Shown: positions 14,594-22,657 of the stretch, piece after piece
How the letters are laid out: the number at the start of each line of letters is the position of its first letter
Position numbering within the stretch: position 1 is the stretch's first letter
NCBI GenBank assembly: GCA_002449635.1
Contig: DJXF01000058.1
Span: 1 to 27,705 of the forward strand
DNA length: 27,705 bases
Origin: Clostridiales bacterium UBA7011
GTDB taxonomy: Bacteria > Bacillota > Clostridia > Oscillospirales > Butyricicoccaceae
Reading direction: 5' to 3'
The notes under the pieces: model-generated
Seen by the model: only the letters and a program-made list of their open reading frames with translations
Database searches by the model: none
Told to the model about the DNA's origin: nothing
Program-made: the position numbers and the translations under genes

Positions 14594-15424
14594 ATGAGAA
14601 ATCGAAAAAGAACCATTCTGCGGCTCCGGTTTGTTATGCTCACCACGCTGTGCGCCATCACTGTCACCTCGGCAGCTGTGCTCTGCCAGGCCTTTTTCCG
14701 TTCTGATGAGGCACAGGCGGCAGATGCCGTGTTCACCGAACAGAATATCGGCGAGACGGTTGATCTGACTGACGCGCTCAATGCCGTTGAAAAGAAGGAG
14801 GATGCCGAGGAGCAGAAGGAGGCGCGGGATGCCGCTGCACAGAAGACCTTGCAGGAGGCAGCAAAGGTGCAGGAAATCGACGGACTGACCGTTTCCGTTC
14901 ACGCGCAGCTCCCTGTTGTTCAGCCGTCGCTGGCACCGGAGCAGGCGCAGGATGTGTCCATTGTCGTCAAAAAATCCGACCATATTCTGACGCTGTATAA
15001 CGGCGAAAGCATTATCGCACAGTATTCCGTCGGTCTCGGCAGCGCCGCTGACCAGGGTGCAAAGCAGCAGGAGGGCGACCGGCGCACACCGGAGGGCGAA
15101 TATTACGTCTGTGTGCTCAACGGCGACAGCAAATACCACCTCGCACTCGGTCTGTCTTATCCGAATGCACAGGACGCGCAGCGCGGCCTGAATTCCGGTC
15201 TGATTACACAGGAACAATATAACAGCATCCTTTCGTCTCTCAATGCAGGCCAGCAGCCCGACTGGTATACCAAGCTCGGCGGGCAGATCATGATTCACGG
15301 TCAAAAGGGCAATCTCGGCGGACAGGCTGACTGGACAAACGGCTGTGTTGCAGTCGACAATCAGGTCATGGATATTTTGTGGAAATACTGCCGTGTCGGC
15401 ACGAAGGTCACACTGCTCCCCTGA
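14594..15424 (+). CDS. Exported L,D-transpeptidase (YkuD-fold, YafK/DpaA-like active site)
   Basis: A 276-residue cell-envelope enzyme. The N-terminus is a basic stretch plus a hydrophobic segment (residues 10-31) acting as signal peptide or anchor, with AQA near 40-42 as a possible cleavage site. Residues 60-95 are charged and probably coiled-coil. The YkuD catalytic domain spans about 122-276: VKKSDHILTLYNGE, RRTPEGEYYVC, IMIHGQKGN with His235-Gly236, and DWTNGCVAVDN with nucleophile Cys251. The Arg that follows GC-V in the classic SHGCVR motif is Ala here, as in YafK-type members that act as transpeptidases or amidases on the murein peptide. AGGAG lies 11 nt before the ATG. It likely forms 3-3 cross-links or trims the wall; its place beside spo0A hints at a sporulation link but does not prove it. 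Confidence 0.88.
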   Translation: MRNRKRTILRLRFVMLTTLCAITVTSAAVLCQAFFRSDEAQAADAVFTEQNIGETVDLTDALNAVEKKEDAEEQKEARDAAAQKTLQEAAKVQEIDGLTVSVHAQLPVVQPSLAPEQAQDVSIVVKKSDHILTLYNGESIIAQYSVGLGSAADQGAKQQEGDRRTPEGEYYVCVLNGDSKYHLALGLSYPNAQDAQRGLNSGLITQEQYNSILSSLNAGQQPDWYTKLGGQIMIHGQKGNLGGQADWTNGCVAVDNQVMDILWKYCRVGTKVTLLP

Positions 15425-15463
15425 CAGACACAACAACTTTGCTCCCGGAACGTATTTCAGGGG

Positions 15464-15492
15464 TTTTCAACGACGTCCTGATGTGGTATACT
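15464..15492 (+). promoter_or_regulatory. Promoter ahead of the hydrogenase-maturation leader
   Basis: TTTTCA (15464-15469), 17 bp, TATACT (15487-15492) preceded by TGG (extended -10). Transcription should start near 15499. Confidence 0.6.
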
Positions 15493-15498
15493 TATAAA

Positions 15499-15667
15499 AA
15501 CCGGTGCGCGGGCAGAGTACGGCTCTCACCGCAAACCGCATCGTTTACAAGCTGTACCGACCCACAAGGATGTTCCCTGACGGAGAAGCTGCGTGAGAAT
15601 ACCACGAACAAATTTTACCGCCCTGCGGTTCTCTGTTCTCCCTGTGCTGCGGCACAGGGAGTTTTTT
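15499..15667 (+). ncRNA. Structured untranslated leader RNA, unassigned class
   Basis: A gene-free stretch of about 170 nt starts at a good promoter and ends in a strong terminator 27 nt before the next ATG. Two hairpins near its 5' end exclude each other: CGGTG (15502-15506) with CACCG (15527-15531), versus GTACGGCT (15517-15524) with AGCTGTAC (15550-15557). Further hairpins are CGTG/CACG (15592-15606) and ACCGC/GCGGT (15617-15629). This layout is what an attenuating riboswitch or a short stand-alone RNA looks like. I could not match it to TPP, cobalamin, SAM, FMN, Moco, glycine, ZTP, THF or T-box consensus motifs. Confidence 0.5.
15638..15667 (+). terminator. Strong intrinsic terminator ahead of the hydrogenase regulator
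   Basis: CTCCCTGTGC-TGCG-GCACAGGGAG (15638-15661), a perfect 10-bp stem with a tetraloop, followed by six T (15662-15667). Confidence 0.9.
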
Positions 15668-15694
15668 CATTTACCGGAAAGAAAGGAAGCGCAA

Positions 15695-15943
15695 ATGGAA
15701 CAGACGAGAGTTGCCATGCTGGCTGTTGTCGTGGAAAATCCGGCTCACATCGAGAAGCTCAACCAGCTGCTGCACGAGTACAGGCAGTACATCATCGGCC
15801 GGATGGGGATTCCCTATGACAAGCGCGGCATTTCACTCATCAGCGTCGCGCTTGACGCCCCGACCGGAATTATCAGCGCATTGTCCGGCAAAATCGGTAT
15901 GCTGGACGGCATCACCGCAAAAGCAGTCTACTCCAAGCTGTGA
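15695..15943 (+). CDS. Iron-only hydrogenase system regulator, TM1266-like
   Basis: An 82-residue single-domain ferredoxin-like (ACT/NikR-C-type) protein of the putative iron-only hydrogenase system regulator family. Family pattern seen: VAMLAVVVENPAHIEKLNQL, then HEYRQYIIGRMGIPY, then GISLISVALDAPTGIISALSGKIGMLDGITAKAVYS. Members regularly sit beside hyd maturation genes, as here, but their mechanism is not settled. AGGAAG lies about 6 nt before the ATG at 15695. It is followed 33 nt later by hydG, so the two form an operon behind the leader and terminator at 15499-15667. Confidence 0.9.
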   Translation: MEQTRVAMLAVVVENPAHIEKLNQLLHEYRQYIIGRMGIPYDKRGISLISVALDAPTGIISALSGKIGMLDGITAKAVYSKL

Positions 15944-15976
15944 GCAGCTGCATTCACGCAAACAGGAGGTTTTCCC

Positions 15977-17395
15977 ATGTACAATATGATGTCCCCAAAG
16001 GCAGAGGAATTTATCAGCGATGAGGAAATTCGCGCATGTCTCGCCTATGCGGAGGAAAATAAGCACAACCGCCCTTTGATCGAAGATATTTTGAAAAAAG
16101 CCCGCGAAATGAAGGGGCTTTCCCACCGCGACGCACTGGTGCTGCTCGACTGTGATCTCGACGATCTCAACGAGGAGATTTATGCCCTTGCCCGCAAAAT
16201 AAAAGAGGAGTTTTACGGCAATCGCATTGTCATGTTCGCGCCGCTCTATCTGTCCAACTACTGTGTCAACGGGTGTGAATACTGCCCGTATCATCTGAAA
16301 AACAAGCACATTGCACGCAAAAAGCTGACGCAGGAGGAAATTGTCTCCGAAGTCACCGCCCTGCAGGACATGGGACATAAGCGTCTTGCGATTGAAGCCG
16401 GAGAGGATCCGGTCAACAACCCGATCGAATATATTCTGGAGTCGATTCAGACCATTTACAGCATCAAGCATAAAAACGGCGCCATTCGCCGTGTCAACGT
16501 CAACATTGCCGCGACCACAGTTGAAAATTACCGCAGGCTGAAGGATGCGGGTATCGGCACATATATCCTGTTCCAGGAAACCTATAACAAAGAATCGTAT
16601 GAAAAGCTTCACCCGACAGGACCCAAGCACGACTATGCCTATCACACGGAGGCGATGGACCGGGCCATGGACGGCGGCATTGACGATGTGGGACTGGGCG
16701 TGCTGTTCGGACTCAACAACTACCGTTACGACTTCACCGGCATCATTATGCACGCAGAGCACCTCGAGGCATATAAGGGCGTGGGCCCGCACACGATCAG
16801 CGTGCCGCGTGTCCGCCGCGCAGATGATATCGATCCCGATGTCTTTGACAACGGAATTTCGGACGATATGTTTGCCAAAATCGTCGCATGTATCCGCATT
16901 GCCGTGCCGTATACCGGCATGATTGTCTCCACCCGCGAAAGCCAGCAGAGCCGCGAGCGTGTGCTGCAGCTCGGTATTTCCCAGATCAGCGGCGGCTCCC
17001 GGACAAGTGTCGGCGGCTATGCGGAAGAGGAACCGGAGGAGGAAAACTCCGCGCAGTTTGATATCAGCGACCGCCGGACGCTCGATGAGGTCGTGCGCTG
17101 GCTGATGGAGCTCGGCTATGTCCCCAGCTTCTGTACTGCCTGCTACCGCGAAGGGCGCACAGGTGACCGCTTCATGTCTCTGCTCAAGAGCCGGCAGATC
17201 ATCAACTGCTGCCATCCGAATGCCCTGATGACACTCAAGGAATATCTGGAGGACTACGCCTCTCCGGAAACAAAGGCCATCGGCGAGGCGCTCATCGCGC
17301 GGGAATTACAAGTTATCCCGAACAAAACTGTGCGCGAAAAGGCGGCGGAATATATCGAAAACATTCACACGGGTCAGCGCGATTTCCGCTTCTGA
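15977..17395 (+). CDS. hydG: [FeFe]-hydrogenase maturase HydG (radical SAM tyrosine lyase)
   Basis: A 472-residue radical SAM enzyme that splits tyrosine to p-cresol and dehydroglycine, supplying CO and cyanide for the [FeFe]-hydrogenase H-cluster. The radical SAM cluster motif is C96-x3-C100-x2-C103 (CVNGCEYCPYH). The C-terminal second cluster motif is CTAC...INCCHPN, fitting the family CX2CX22C spacing. Other blocks: FAPLYLSNYC, LAIEAGEDP, IGTYILFQETYN, VGLGVLFGLNNYRYD, and SVPRVRRADD. AGGAGG lies 7 nt before the ATG. hydE, hydF and the hydrogenase itself are not in this window. Confidence 0.97.
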   Translation: MYNMMSPKAEEFISDEEIRACLAYAEENKHNRPLIEDILKKAREMKGLSHRDALVLLDCDLDDLNEEIYALARKIKEEFYGNRIVMFAPLYLSNYCVNGCEYCPYHLKNKHIARKKLTQEEIVSEVTALQDMGHKRLAIEAGEDPVNNPIEYILESIQTIYSIKHKNGAIRRVNVNIAATTVENYRRLKDAGIGTYILFQETYNKESYEKLHPTGPKHDYAYHTEAMDRAMDGGIDDVGLGVLFGLNNYRYDFTGIIMHAEHLEAYKGVGPHTISVPRVRRADDIDPDVFDNGISDDMFAKIVACIRIAVPYTGMIVSTRESQQSRERVLQLGISQISGGSRTSVGGYAEEEPEEENSAQFDISDRRTLDEVVRWLMELGYVPSFCTACYREGRTGDRFMSLLKSRQIINCCHPNALMTLKEYLEDYASPETKAIGEALIARELQVIPNKTVREKAAEYIENIHTGQRDFRF

Positions 17396-17474
17396 TGTCT
17401 CCGGACCGTCAGATGCGATTGGGAAACAAATCTGCCGCAAAACAGACTGAAAATCGTCTCCAAGCAATGAAAAT

Positions 17475-17522
17475 GGCACGCTTCCAAAGCAGAGGATGCT
17501 CGGGAACGTGCCGTTTCTTTTT
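17475..17522 (+). terminator. Intrinsic terminator of the hydG operon
   Basis: GGCACG (17475-17480) with CGTGCC (17507-17512), plus an adjoining TTCC/GGAA extension, followed by GTTTCTTTTTG. Confidence 0.7.
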
Positions 17523-17591
17523 GAAATGTTACAAAAGCGCGGATTATGCAGCAGTCTCACTTTTTCTTTTCCTGTCCGGCATGCCTGCTTT

Positions 17592-17620
17592 TTGCATATT
17601 CGCGGCGCCGGTGCTATAAT
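17592..17620 (+). promoter_or_regulatory. Promoter of the first MATE gene
   Basis: TTGCAT (17592-17597), 17 bp, TATAAT (17615-17620) preceded by TGC (extended -10), 33 bp before the ATG. Confidence 0.8.
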
Positions 17621-17653
17621 AACGGCGTACCATTGTCCAAAGGAGGCGGAAGC

Positions 17654-19009
17654 ATGTCCGCAAAAACTGACACCGATTTCTCTCAGGGAAGCATTTCCTC
17701 CAATATCATCCGGCTGGCTGTGCCCATGACGCTTGCGCAGCTGGTCAATGTACTGTACAACATTGTCGACCGCATTTATATCGGCCGCATCGGTGCCGAT
17801 GCGACGCAGGCGCTCACCGGTCTCGGGGTCTGCTTTCCGATTATCACAATGGTCATTGCCTTTGCAAATCTGATCGGTATGGGCGGCGCACCGCTGTTTT
17901 CCATTCAGCGCGGTGCCGGACACGACAAGGAAGCGGAGGCGATCATGGGAAACTGTCTGACCCTGCTGCTCTGCTTCGGTCTGGGTCTGACCGCCGTCGG
18001 ACTGGCGGTTCGCCGTCCGCTGCTGCTTGCTCTCGGCGCGAGCCGCATCACGCTCCCCTATGCCATGTCCTACATAACGGTGTACCTGATCGGCAATGTG
18101 TTTGTCATGCTGTCCCTCGGCTTGAACAGCTTCATCAACGCGCAGGGGTTTGCGCGCACCGGTATGCTGACCGTCATGATCGGCGCGGCGCTCAATCTCA
18201 TTCTCGATCCGATTTTTATTTTTGTCCTGCACATGGGTGTGCGCGGCGCCGCGCTGGCTACCATCCTCTCACAATTTGCCGCGGCGCTGTGGACCTTTCG
18301 TTTTCTGACCGGTCCGCATACGCTGCTTCGTCTGCGGCGGAAGCATCTGCGCCCGCAAGCGGCGCGCGTGAGACAGATTCTCACCCTCGGTCTCGCCGGT
18401 TTTACGATGAATGTGACCAACAGCCTCGTTCAAATCGCCTGCAACAGCTCCCTGCAGTACTTCGGCGGCGATCTCTATGTCGGTGTGATGACGGTGCTCA
18501 ATTCCGTGCGGGAAATCATCATGCTGCCCATCGCGGGTATTTCCAGCAGTGCACAGCCTGTCATCAGCTTCAATTACGGCGCGGCACTTCCCCGCCGCGT
18601 GCGGCAGGCCATTCGTTTCCTGTCGGCAACCCTGATTGTCTATTCGCTCGCAGTGTGGGGCATTATTTCGCTGTTCCCGCACTTCTTCATCCACATTTTC
18701 AACACCGATCCCGTGCTGACGGCTGCGGGTGTGCCGGCGATGCATGTGTACTATTTCGGATTTTTCCTGATGGCATTGCAGTTTTCCGGACAGACTGTCT
18801 TTACCGCACTCGGAAAATCGCGGCAGGCGATCTTCTTTTCCATCTTCCGCAAGGGCATCGTTGTCATACCGCTCACGCTTCTCCTGCCGCATATCGCCGG
18901 TCTCGGTGTATTCGGTGTATTTGTCGCCGAACCGATTTCCAATCTGCTCGGCGGTGCGGCATGCTTTACAACCATGTATCTCACCGTATACCGCAGGCTG
19001 GAGCAGTAG
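17654..19009 (+). CDS. MATE family efflux transporter
   Basis: A 451-residue membrane protein with twelve predicted helices, exporting cationic drugs or other organic molecules in exchange for sodium or protons. Each half shows the MATE pattern: N-half IIRLAVPMTLAQLVNVLYNI, VDRIYIGRIGADATQALTG, GMGGAPLFSIQRGAG, and GLNSFINAQGFARTGMLTVM with LNLILDPIFIFVLHMGVRGA; C-half ILTLGLAGFTMNVTNSLVQ and SSSAQPVISFNYGAA. The pattern is nearest the MepA/NorM-like group common in Firmicutes. AGGAGG (17641-17646) is 7 nt before the ATG at 17654; the frame back to 17546 overlaps the promoter. It converges on the second MATE gene, with a strong terminator between. Confidence 0.93.
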   Translation: MSAKTDTDFSQGSISSNIIRLAVPMTLAQLVNVLYNIVDRIYIGRIGADATQALTGLGVCFPIITMVIAFANLIGMGGAPLFSIQRGAGHDKEAEAIMGNCLTLLLCFGLGLTAVGLAVRRPLLLALGASRITLPYAMSYITVYLIGNVFVMLSLGLNSFINAQGFARTGMLTVMIGAALNLILDPIFIFVLHMGVRGAALATILSQFAAALWTFRFLTGPHTLLRLRRKHLRPQAARVRQILTLGLAGFTMNVTNSLVQIACNSSLQYFGGDLYVGVMTVLNSVREIIMLPIAGISSSAQPVISFNYGAALPRRVRQAIRFLSATLIVYSLAVWGIISLFPHFFIHIFNTDPVLTAAGVPAMHVYYFGFFLMALQFSGQTVFTALGKSRQAIFFSIFRKGIVVIPLTLLLPHIAGLGVFGVFVAEPISNLLGGAACFTTMYLTVYRRLEQ

Positions 19010-19034
19010 TGTCTGTTTCGGTCCATTCCCTTTT

Positions 19035-19067
19035 CGCCGCGCTGCGCCCGCAGCCCGGCGTTTTTTT
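19035..19067 (+). terminator. Intrinsic terminator of the first MATE gene
   Basis: CGCCG...GCTGC (19035-19045) pairs with GCAGC...CGGCG (19050-19060), with one mismatch pair, followed by seven T (19061-19067). Confidence 0.85.
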
Positions 19068-19096
19068 CTTTGCTCAAAGCAGTCCGTTCCGGCGCG

Positions 19097-20458
19097 TCAC
19101 CGCGTGACGCGGTGAATCCATTTGAAGGAGTGCAGCCGGTGAAAAATGACCGGAATCTTGCCGAGCTGATCCATCTTCAGGCAGAAAAATACGACAGCCG
19201 GTGGAAAGTGAAAGACAAACGCACACAAAAAGGCAGACGGCAGACAGATCAGCCAGGTCCAGATGTTGTTGTTGATCATACTGAAGCGCGTGTCACCGCC
19301 GGCGCGCAGAAAGCCGCAGTCAGCTGCCATTTGACAGCAGGTTCCGACGGTTGTAACCGACAAAACGGCAATAAACTGACGGGTCAGCTGTGCCGCACGC
19401 GGCGTCAGCGTGCTGTAAATGTGCATGATCGGCCATTGGGACAGAAACAGCACCAGTCCGGTGGTTACACCGATTGCCACAAACACAATCTGCAGGGTAT
19501 GGACAACCGGCCGAATGCCGGCGGCCGGATCTTGTTCATGCTCGCCCAATGTGCGGCCCGTGACAATCGCCGCCGCGCTCGCCGCACCGTAGCCGACGAC
19601 CGAGATAATCTGGAACGCGATGACCGAAATCGAGTTTGCCGGCAGCACCGAGCCCGCATCGTTCAGGTTGCCGATGATGGCTGTCTGGAAAATGGAGTTG
19701 ACGCCCCACAGCGCCTGCGTGATGAGCAGCGGAAGGGAAACACGCACATAGTCCCCCATGTACTTTCTGTCGATGAATACGAGCTTTTTCAGGTTGAGAT
19801 TGAGCTTGTGCTCGCGGAACTTGAGAAACCAGATGACGATCAGCAGCTCCACGGTGCGGGAGACGAGCGTCGCAATGGCAGCGCCGCGCACACCGAGCAT
19901 CGGCGCGCCGAAATGACCGTAAATCAGAATGTAGTTGAGCACAACATTGATGCAAAGCGTCGAGCCTGCAATGATGTAACCGATTTTCACGATGCCAATG
20001 GAGCGCAGAGAGGATGCCAGCATATTGGTGAGTGCGAACAGGACATAGGTAAAACAGATGATGCGCAGATACTGCAGGGCCTCCCCCGCAGCCGCCGCGT
20101 CATTTGTCATCAGTCCGATCATCTGCCGCGGAACGAGCCGTGCTGCGGCAAACAGAATCAGCGCGAGACCCACGCCAAAGCGAAGGCCGCAGCCGATGAT
20201 GCTCGGAATCGGCTTCAGCTCTTTCTTTCCCCAATACCGTGTGCCGAGCACGACAATGCCCTCACTGACGCCGACAACCAGCATCTGTAAAAAGAACTGA
20301 AACTGATTGCACAGCGATACACCGGACAGCGCGTCCTGCGAAAAGCGTCCGATCATGATATTATCTGCCAGATTGACCGAATAGGTCAGCAGATTTTGCA
20401 GGGCAATGCCCAATGTCAGAATCGCAAACGATTTGTAAAAATTCTTGTCCCGAATCAC
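19097..20458 (-). CDS. MATE family efflux transporter, second paralogue
   Basis: A 453-residue twelve-helix MATE protein, distinct in sequence from its convergent neighbour. Motifs: FAILTLGIALQNLLTYSVNL, ADNIMIGRFSQDALSG, EGIVVLGTRYWGKK, LASSLRSIGIVKIGYIIAG with LNYILIYGHFGAPMLGVRGA, then C-half SLPLLITQALWGVNSIFQT and GYGAASAAAIVTGRTLG. It resembles the clostridial branch that begins with an IRDKxFYK-type segment. A GTG start at 20458 is preferred because AAGGGAAGGG lies about 6 nt upstream; ATG at 20482 is the alternative, adding eight residues, but has only a weak site. Substrate is unknown. A GCGTCAC/GTGACGC dyad overlaps the stop. Confidence 0.9.
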   Translation of the reverse strand: MIRDKNFYKSFAILTLGIALQNLLTYSVNLADNIMIGRFSQDALSGVSLCNQFQFFLQMLVVGVSEGIVVLGTRYWGKKELKPIPSIIGCGLRFGVGLALILFAAARLVPRQMIGLMTNDAAAAGEALQYLRIICFTYVLFALTNMLASSLRSIGIVKIGYIIAGSTLCINVVLNYILIYGHFGAPMLGVRGAAIATLVSRTVELLIVIWFLKFREHKLNLNLKKLVFIDRKYMGDYVRVSLPLLITQALWGVNSIFQTAIIGNLNDAGSVLPANSISVIAFQIISVVGYGAASAAAIVTGRTLGEHEQDPAAGIRPVVHTLQIVFVAIGVTTGLVLFLSQWPIMHIYSTLTPRAAQLTRQFIAVLSVTTVGTCCQMAADCGFLRAGGDTRFSMINNNIWTWLICLPSAFLCAFVFHFPPAVVFFCLKMDQLGKIPVIFHRLHSFKWIHRVTR

Positions 20459-20570
20459 TGTAATCCCTTCCCTTTTGTCCATTCTCTGTGAAACTTATTT
20501 AGAAAAAACGCGATTGCCTGTTTCGGTCCGTCTTTTTCACATATAGCCGTGTATCTGCCTCTTTTTCTAC

Positions 20571-20598
20571 ATTATATTGGATTTCCATAAAAATACAA
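20571..20598 (-). promoter_or_regulatory. Promoter of the second MATE gene
   Basis: Minus-strand TTGTAT (20598-20593), 16 bp, TATAAT (20576-20571), about 110 bp before the start. Confidence 0.55.
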
Positions 20599-20629
20599 TA
20601 AAAAAACCGACCATTTTATTTTGATTTTG

Positions 20630-20638
20630 TGCTATAAT
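20630..20638 (+). promoter_or_regulatory. Extended -10 promoter of the araC-type gene
   Basis: TGC-TATAAT (20630-20638) without a good -35, 20 bp before the start. Lack of a -35 fits a gene needing an activator, possibly itself. Confidence 0.5.
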
Positions 20639-20658
20639 AAGTGAAAGGAGGAATTCCC

Positions 20659-21531
20659 GTGGGAAAATGCAATGAACCCGGGGTTCTGTTGGAATCCGAC
20701 CGTTTTTTCAACACCCCGAGCACGGCCGCCGGCCAGCTGTTTTATTACATCACACGCTGCGGCCACTATTTCTGCACGACAGAATACAATTTCACCGATG
20801 ATTCCGAGACGGCCCGTCAGCCGAGTCACCGAAATTCCATGATCTTTTTTGTCTGTTCGGGCTCGCTGTTTGTCGAGAATGCAGGGCAAAGCGGAACTGT
20901 TTTGCCCGGTCAGGTTGCTCTGATCGACTGCACCCTGCCGCATCACTTTTACGCGCGAGAGGAAACAGAAACGCTTTGGATGCACCTCGAGGGGAGCAAC
21001 ACCAAGGATTTTTTCTCGTACATTCGCGCCCTCAACGGCGACCGTTTGTCATTTACGCCGCCTTCATCGCAAAGCACAAAGACCTCTATGCTGCAGCTCA
21101 TCAACGCATTCCGCCTGCCCGGGCGGATGGGCGAAAGCGAACAGTCACAGCGTATCCACCGGCTGCTTTGCGAACTGATTGTCATGCCGCAGACACCGCA
21201 GCAGGAGAATACCGCAGATGCAATTTCTCAGGTGATTGATTTTATCACACAGCATCTGTTTGAAGATTTATCGGTTGCAGATGTGGCTGCATCCATCAAT
21301 CTCAGCCCGTCCCATCTGTCCCGCCTGTTCAAAACGCGCACGGGGTTTTCTCCCCATGAGTTTATCACACTGCGCCGCATTGACGCGGCAAAGGAACTGC
21401 TTCTGACGACCAGTCTCTCCATCAAGCAGATTGCATTCCGCGTGGGCTACCACAGCGAAGCGAACTTTATTACCTCGTTTTCCGGAAAGACCGGTCTGAC
21501 TCCCGCGGTCTTCCGCCGCAATCCCATCTGA
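20659..21531 (+). CDS. AraC family transcriptional regulator
   Basis: A 290-residue activator-type regulator. The N-terminal half is a cupin-like sensor typical of sugar-responsive AraC proteins (CGHYFCTTEYNFTDD, SGSLFVENAGQSGTVLPGQV, DCTLPHHFYAREE). The C-terminal 100 residues carry both helix-turn-helix units: LSVADVAASINLSPSHLSRL with FKTRTGFSPHEFI, and TSLSIKQIAFRVGYHSEANF with ITSFSGKTGLTPAVFRR. A GTG start at 20659 has AGGAGG eight nt upstream; the earlier in-frame GTG at 20641 precedes that site and is rejected. It is followed 15 nt later by a PfkB kinase, which it may control in response to the kinase's sugar. Confidence 0.9.
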   Translation: MGKCNEPGVLLESDRFFNTPSTAAGQLFYYITRCGHYFCTTEYNFTDDSETARQPSHRNSMIFFVCSGSLFVENAGQSGTVLPGQVALIDCTLPHHFYAREETETLWMHLEGSNTKDFFSYIRALNGDRLSFTPPSSQSTKTSMLQLINAFRLPGRMGESEQSQRIHRLLCELIVMPQTPQQENTADAISQVIDFITQHLFEDLSVADVAASINLSPSHLSRLFKTRTGFSPHEFITLRRIDAAKELLLTTSLSIKQIAFRVGYHSEANFITSFSGKTGLTPAVFRRNPI

Positions 21532-21546
21532 CCGGAGGTGTTTGTT

Positions 21547-22503
21547 ATGTCTGACTGCTGCGATATTGTCGTTGCGGGTGCCGCGATTATCGACATCCCT
21601 GTCGTTCCCGCCGATCCCGCTGTTTTTTCGCGTCCCTCTACGCCGGCGGAACGCATTATCCTGACCTCCGGCGGCGATGCGATGAATGAGGCGCTGATTT
21701 TATCGCGTCTCGGCCGCCGTGTGCGGCTGGTCACGCGCATCGGGCGCGACGATGCCGGTGCATATCTCAAATCCACCTGCAAAGCCGCCGGAATTGACAC
21801 GCGCTTTTTCCGCGAGGCCGACGGGCTGGACACCGGGGTCAATGTCGTTTTGGTTGACGAATGCGGTGAGCGGCGGTTTTACACCAACCCGCACGGCAGC
21901 CTGCGCGCGCTGGAAGCATCTGACATCACGCCGGACAGCCTGGACGGGGCGAAAATTTTCTGCTTTGCGAGCATCTTTGTCTTTCCGAAGATTGATCCGG
22001 AACAGCTGGAGATCCTGTTTCGCACCGTGCGCAGCCGCGGTCTGCTCGTCTGCGCGGATATGACGCTGCCCAAGCGCGGCGAAACCATCCGCGAGCTCGC
22101 CCCTGCTCTCGCTCACCTCGACTACTTTTTTGCCAATCTCGAAGAATCGCGGCAAATTACGGGGCTGACCGCTCCCGAGTCGATCGCAGATGCGCTGCTG
22201 TGCACCGGCGTGCGCCATGTCATTATCAAGCTCGGAGCGGACGGCTGTCTCATCGCCCATCGGGGCGGACAGCAGCTCATCCCCGCCTGCCCGCAGACGC
22301 AGTGCATCGACACCACCGGTGCGGGTGACAATTTTGCCGCGGGCTTTCTCTCCGCGCTGCTCGACGGGCTCAGCTTTGCCGACTGTGCGCGCTATGCCAA
22401 TGCGTGCGCTGCGGTGTCGGTGGAAAGCGTCGGGGCGGCAACCGGTGTCCGGGACGCAGAGCAGGTGCAAAGCCGCTTTCGCGCAGCGTATGCGGCGGGT
22501 TGA
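21547..22503 (+). CDS. PfkB family carbohydrate kinase
   Basis: A 318-residue ribokinase-fold kinase that phosphorylates a sugar or nucleoside with ATP. Motifs: TSGGDAMNEALILSRLGRR (substrate-site GG motif), RIGRDDAGAYL, TGVNVVLVDECGERRF, NLEESRQITGL, and the C-terminal signature DTTGAGDNFAAGFLSALLDG with catalytic Asp and the anion hole. The substrate is not determined by the motifs; ribose, fructose, 2-keto-3-deoxygluconate or a nucleoside are all possible. GGAGGTG lies about 7 nt before ATG 21547, so the in-frame GTG at 21538, which overlaps that site, is not used. It is in one operon with the AraC regulator; no sugar transporter is adjacent. No clear terminator follows. Confidence 0.9.
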   Translation: MSDCCDIVVAGAAIIDIPVVPADPAVFSRPSTPAERIILTSGGDAMNEALILSRLGRRVRLVTRIGRDDAGAYLKSTCKAAGIDTRFFREADGLDTGVNVVLVDECGERRFYTNPHGSLRALEASDITPDSLDGAKIFCFASIFVFPKIDPEQLEILFRTVRSRGLLVCADMTLPKRGETIRELAPALAHLDYFFANLEESRQITGLTAPESIADALLCTGVRHVIIKLGADGCLIAHRGGQQLIPACPQTQCIDTTGAGDNFAAGFLSALLDGLSFADCARYANACAAVSVESVGAATGVRDAEQVQSRFRAAYAAG

Positions 22504-22574
22504 AGTCTGATGCCGTATAAAATCCGAAAAAACATGCGGTTGTACAGGCTTTCGTGCAATTTGCCCGGTTTCAG

Positions 22575-22603
22575 TTGCAGATTGTTCGGTGCTGTGCTAT
22601 AAT
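22575..22603 (+). promoter_or_regulatory. Promoter of the 22658 gene
   Basis: TTGCAG (22575-22580), 17 bp, TATAAT (22598-22603) preceded by TGC (extended -10). Confidence 0.75.
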
Positions 22604-22657
22604 ATCGACGATAATTTTCTCAGGACGCACTGTCCTGAAACAAGGAAGCGTGAGAAT

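Noticed and set aside
15593..15694. Coding frame extending upstream of the TM1266-like regulator
   Set aside because: The in-frame extension runs through a perfect terminator hairpin and has no family resemblance; the ATG at 15695 with its own site is the real start.
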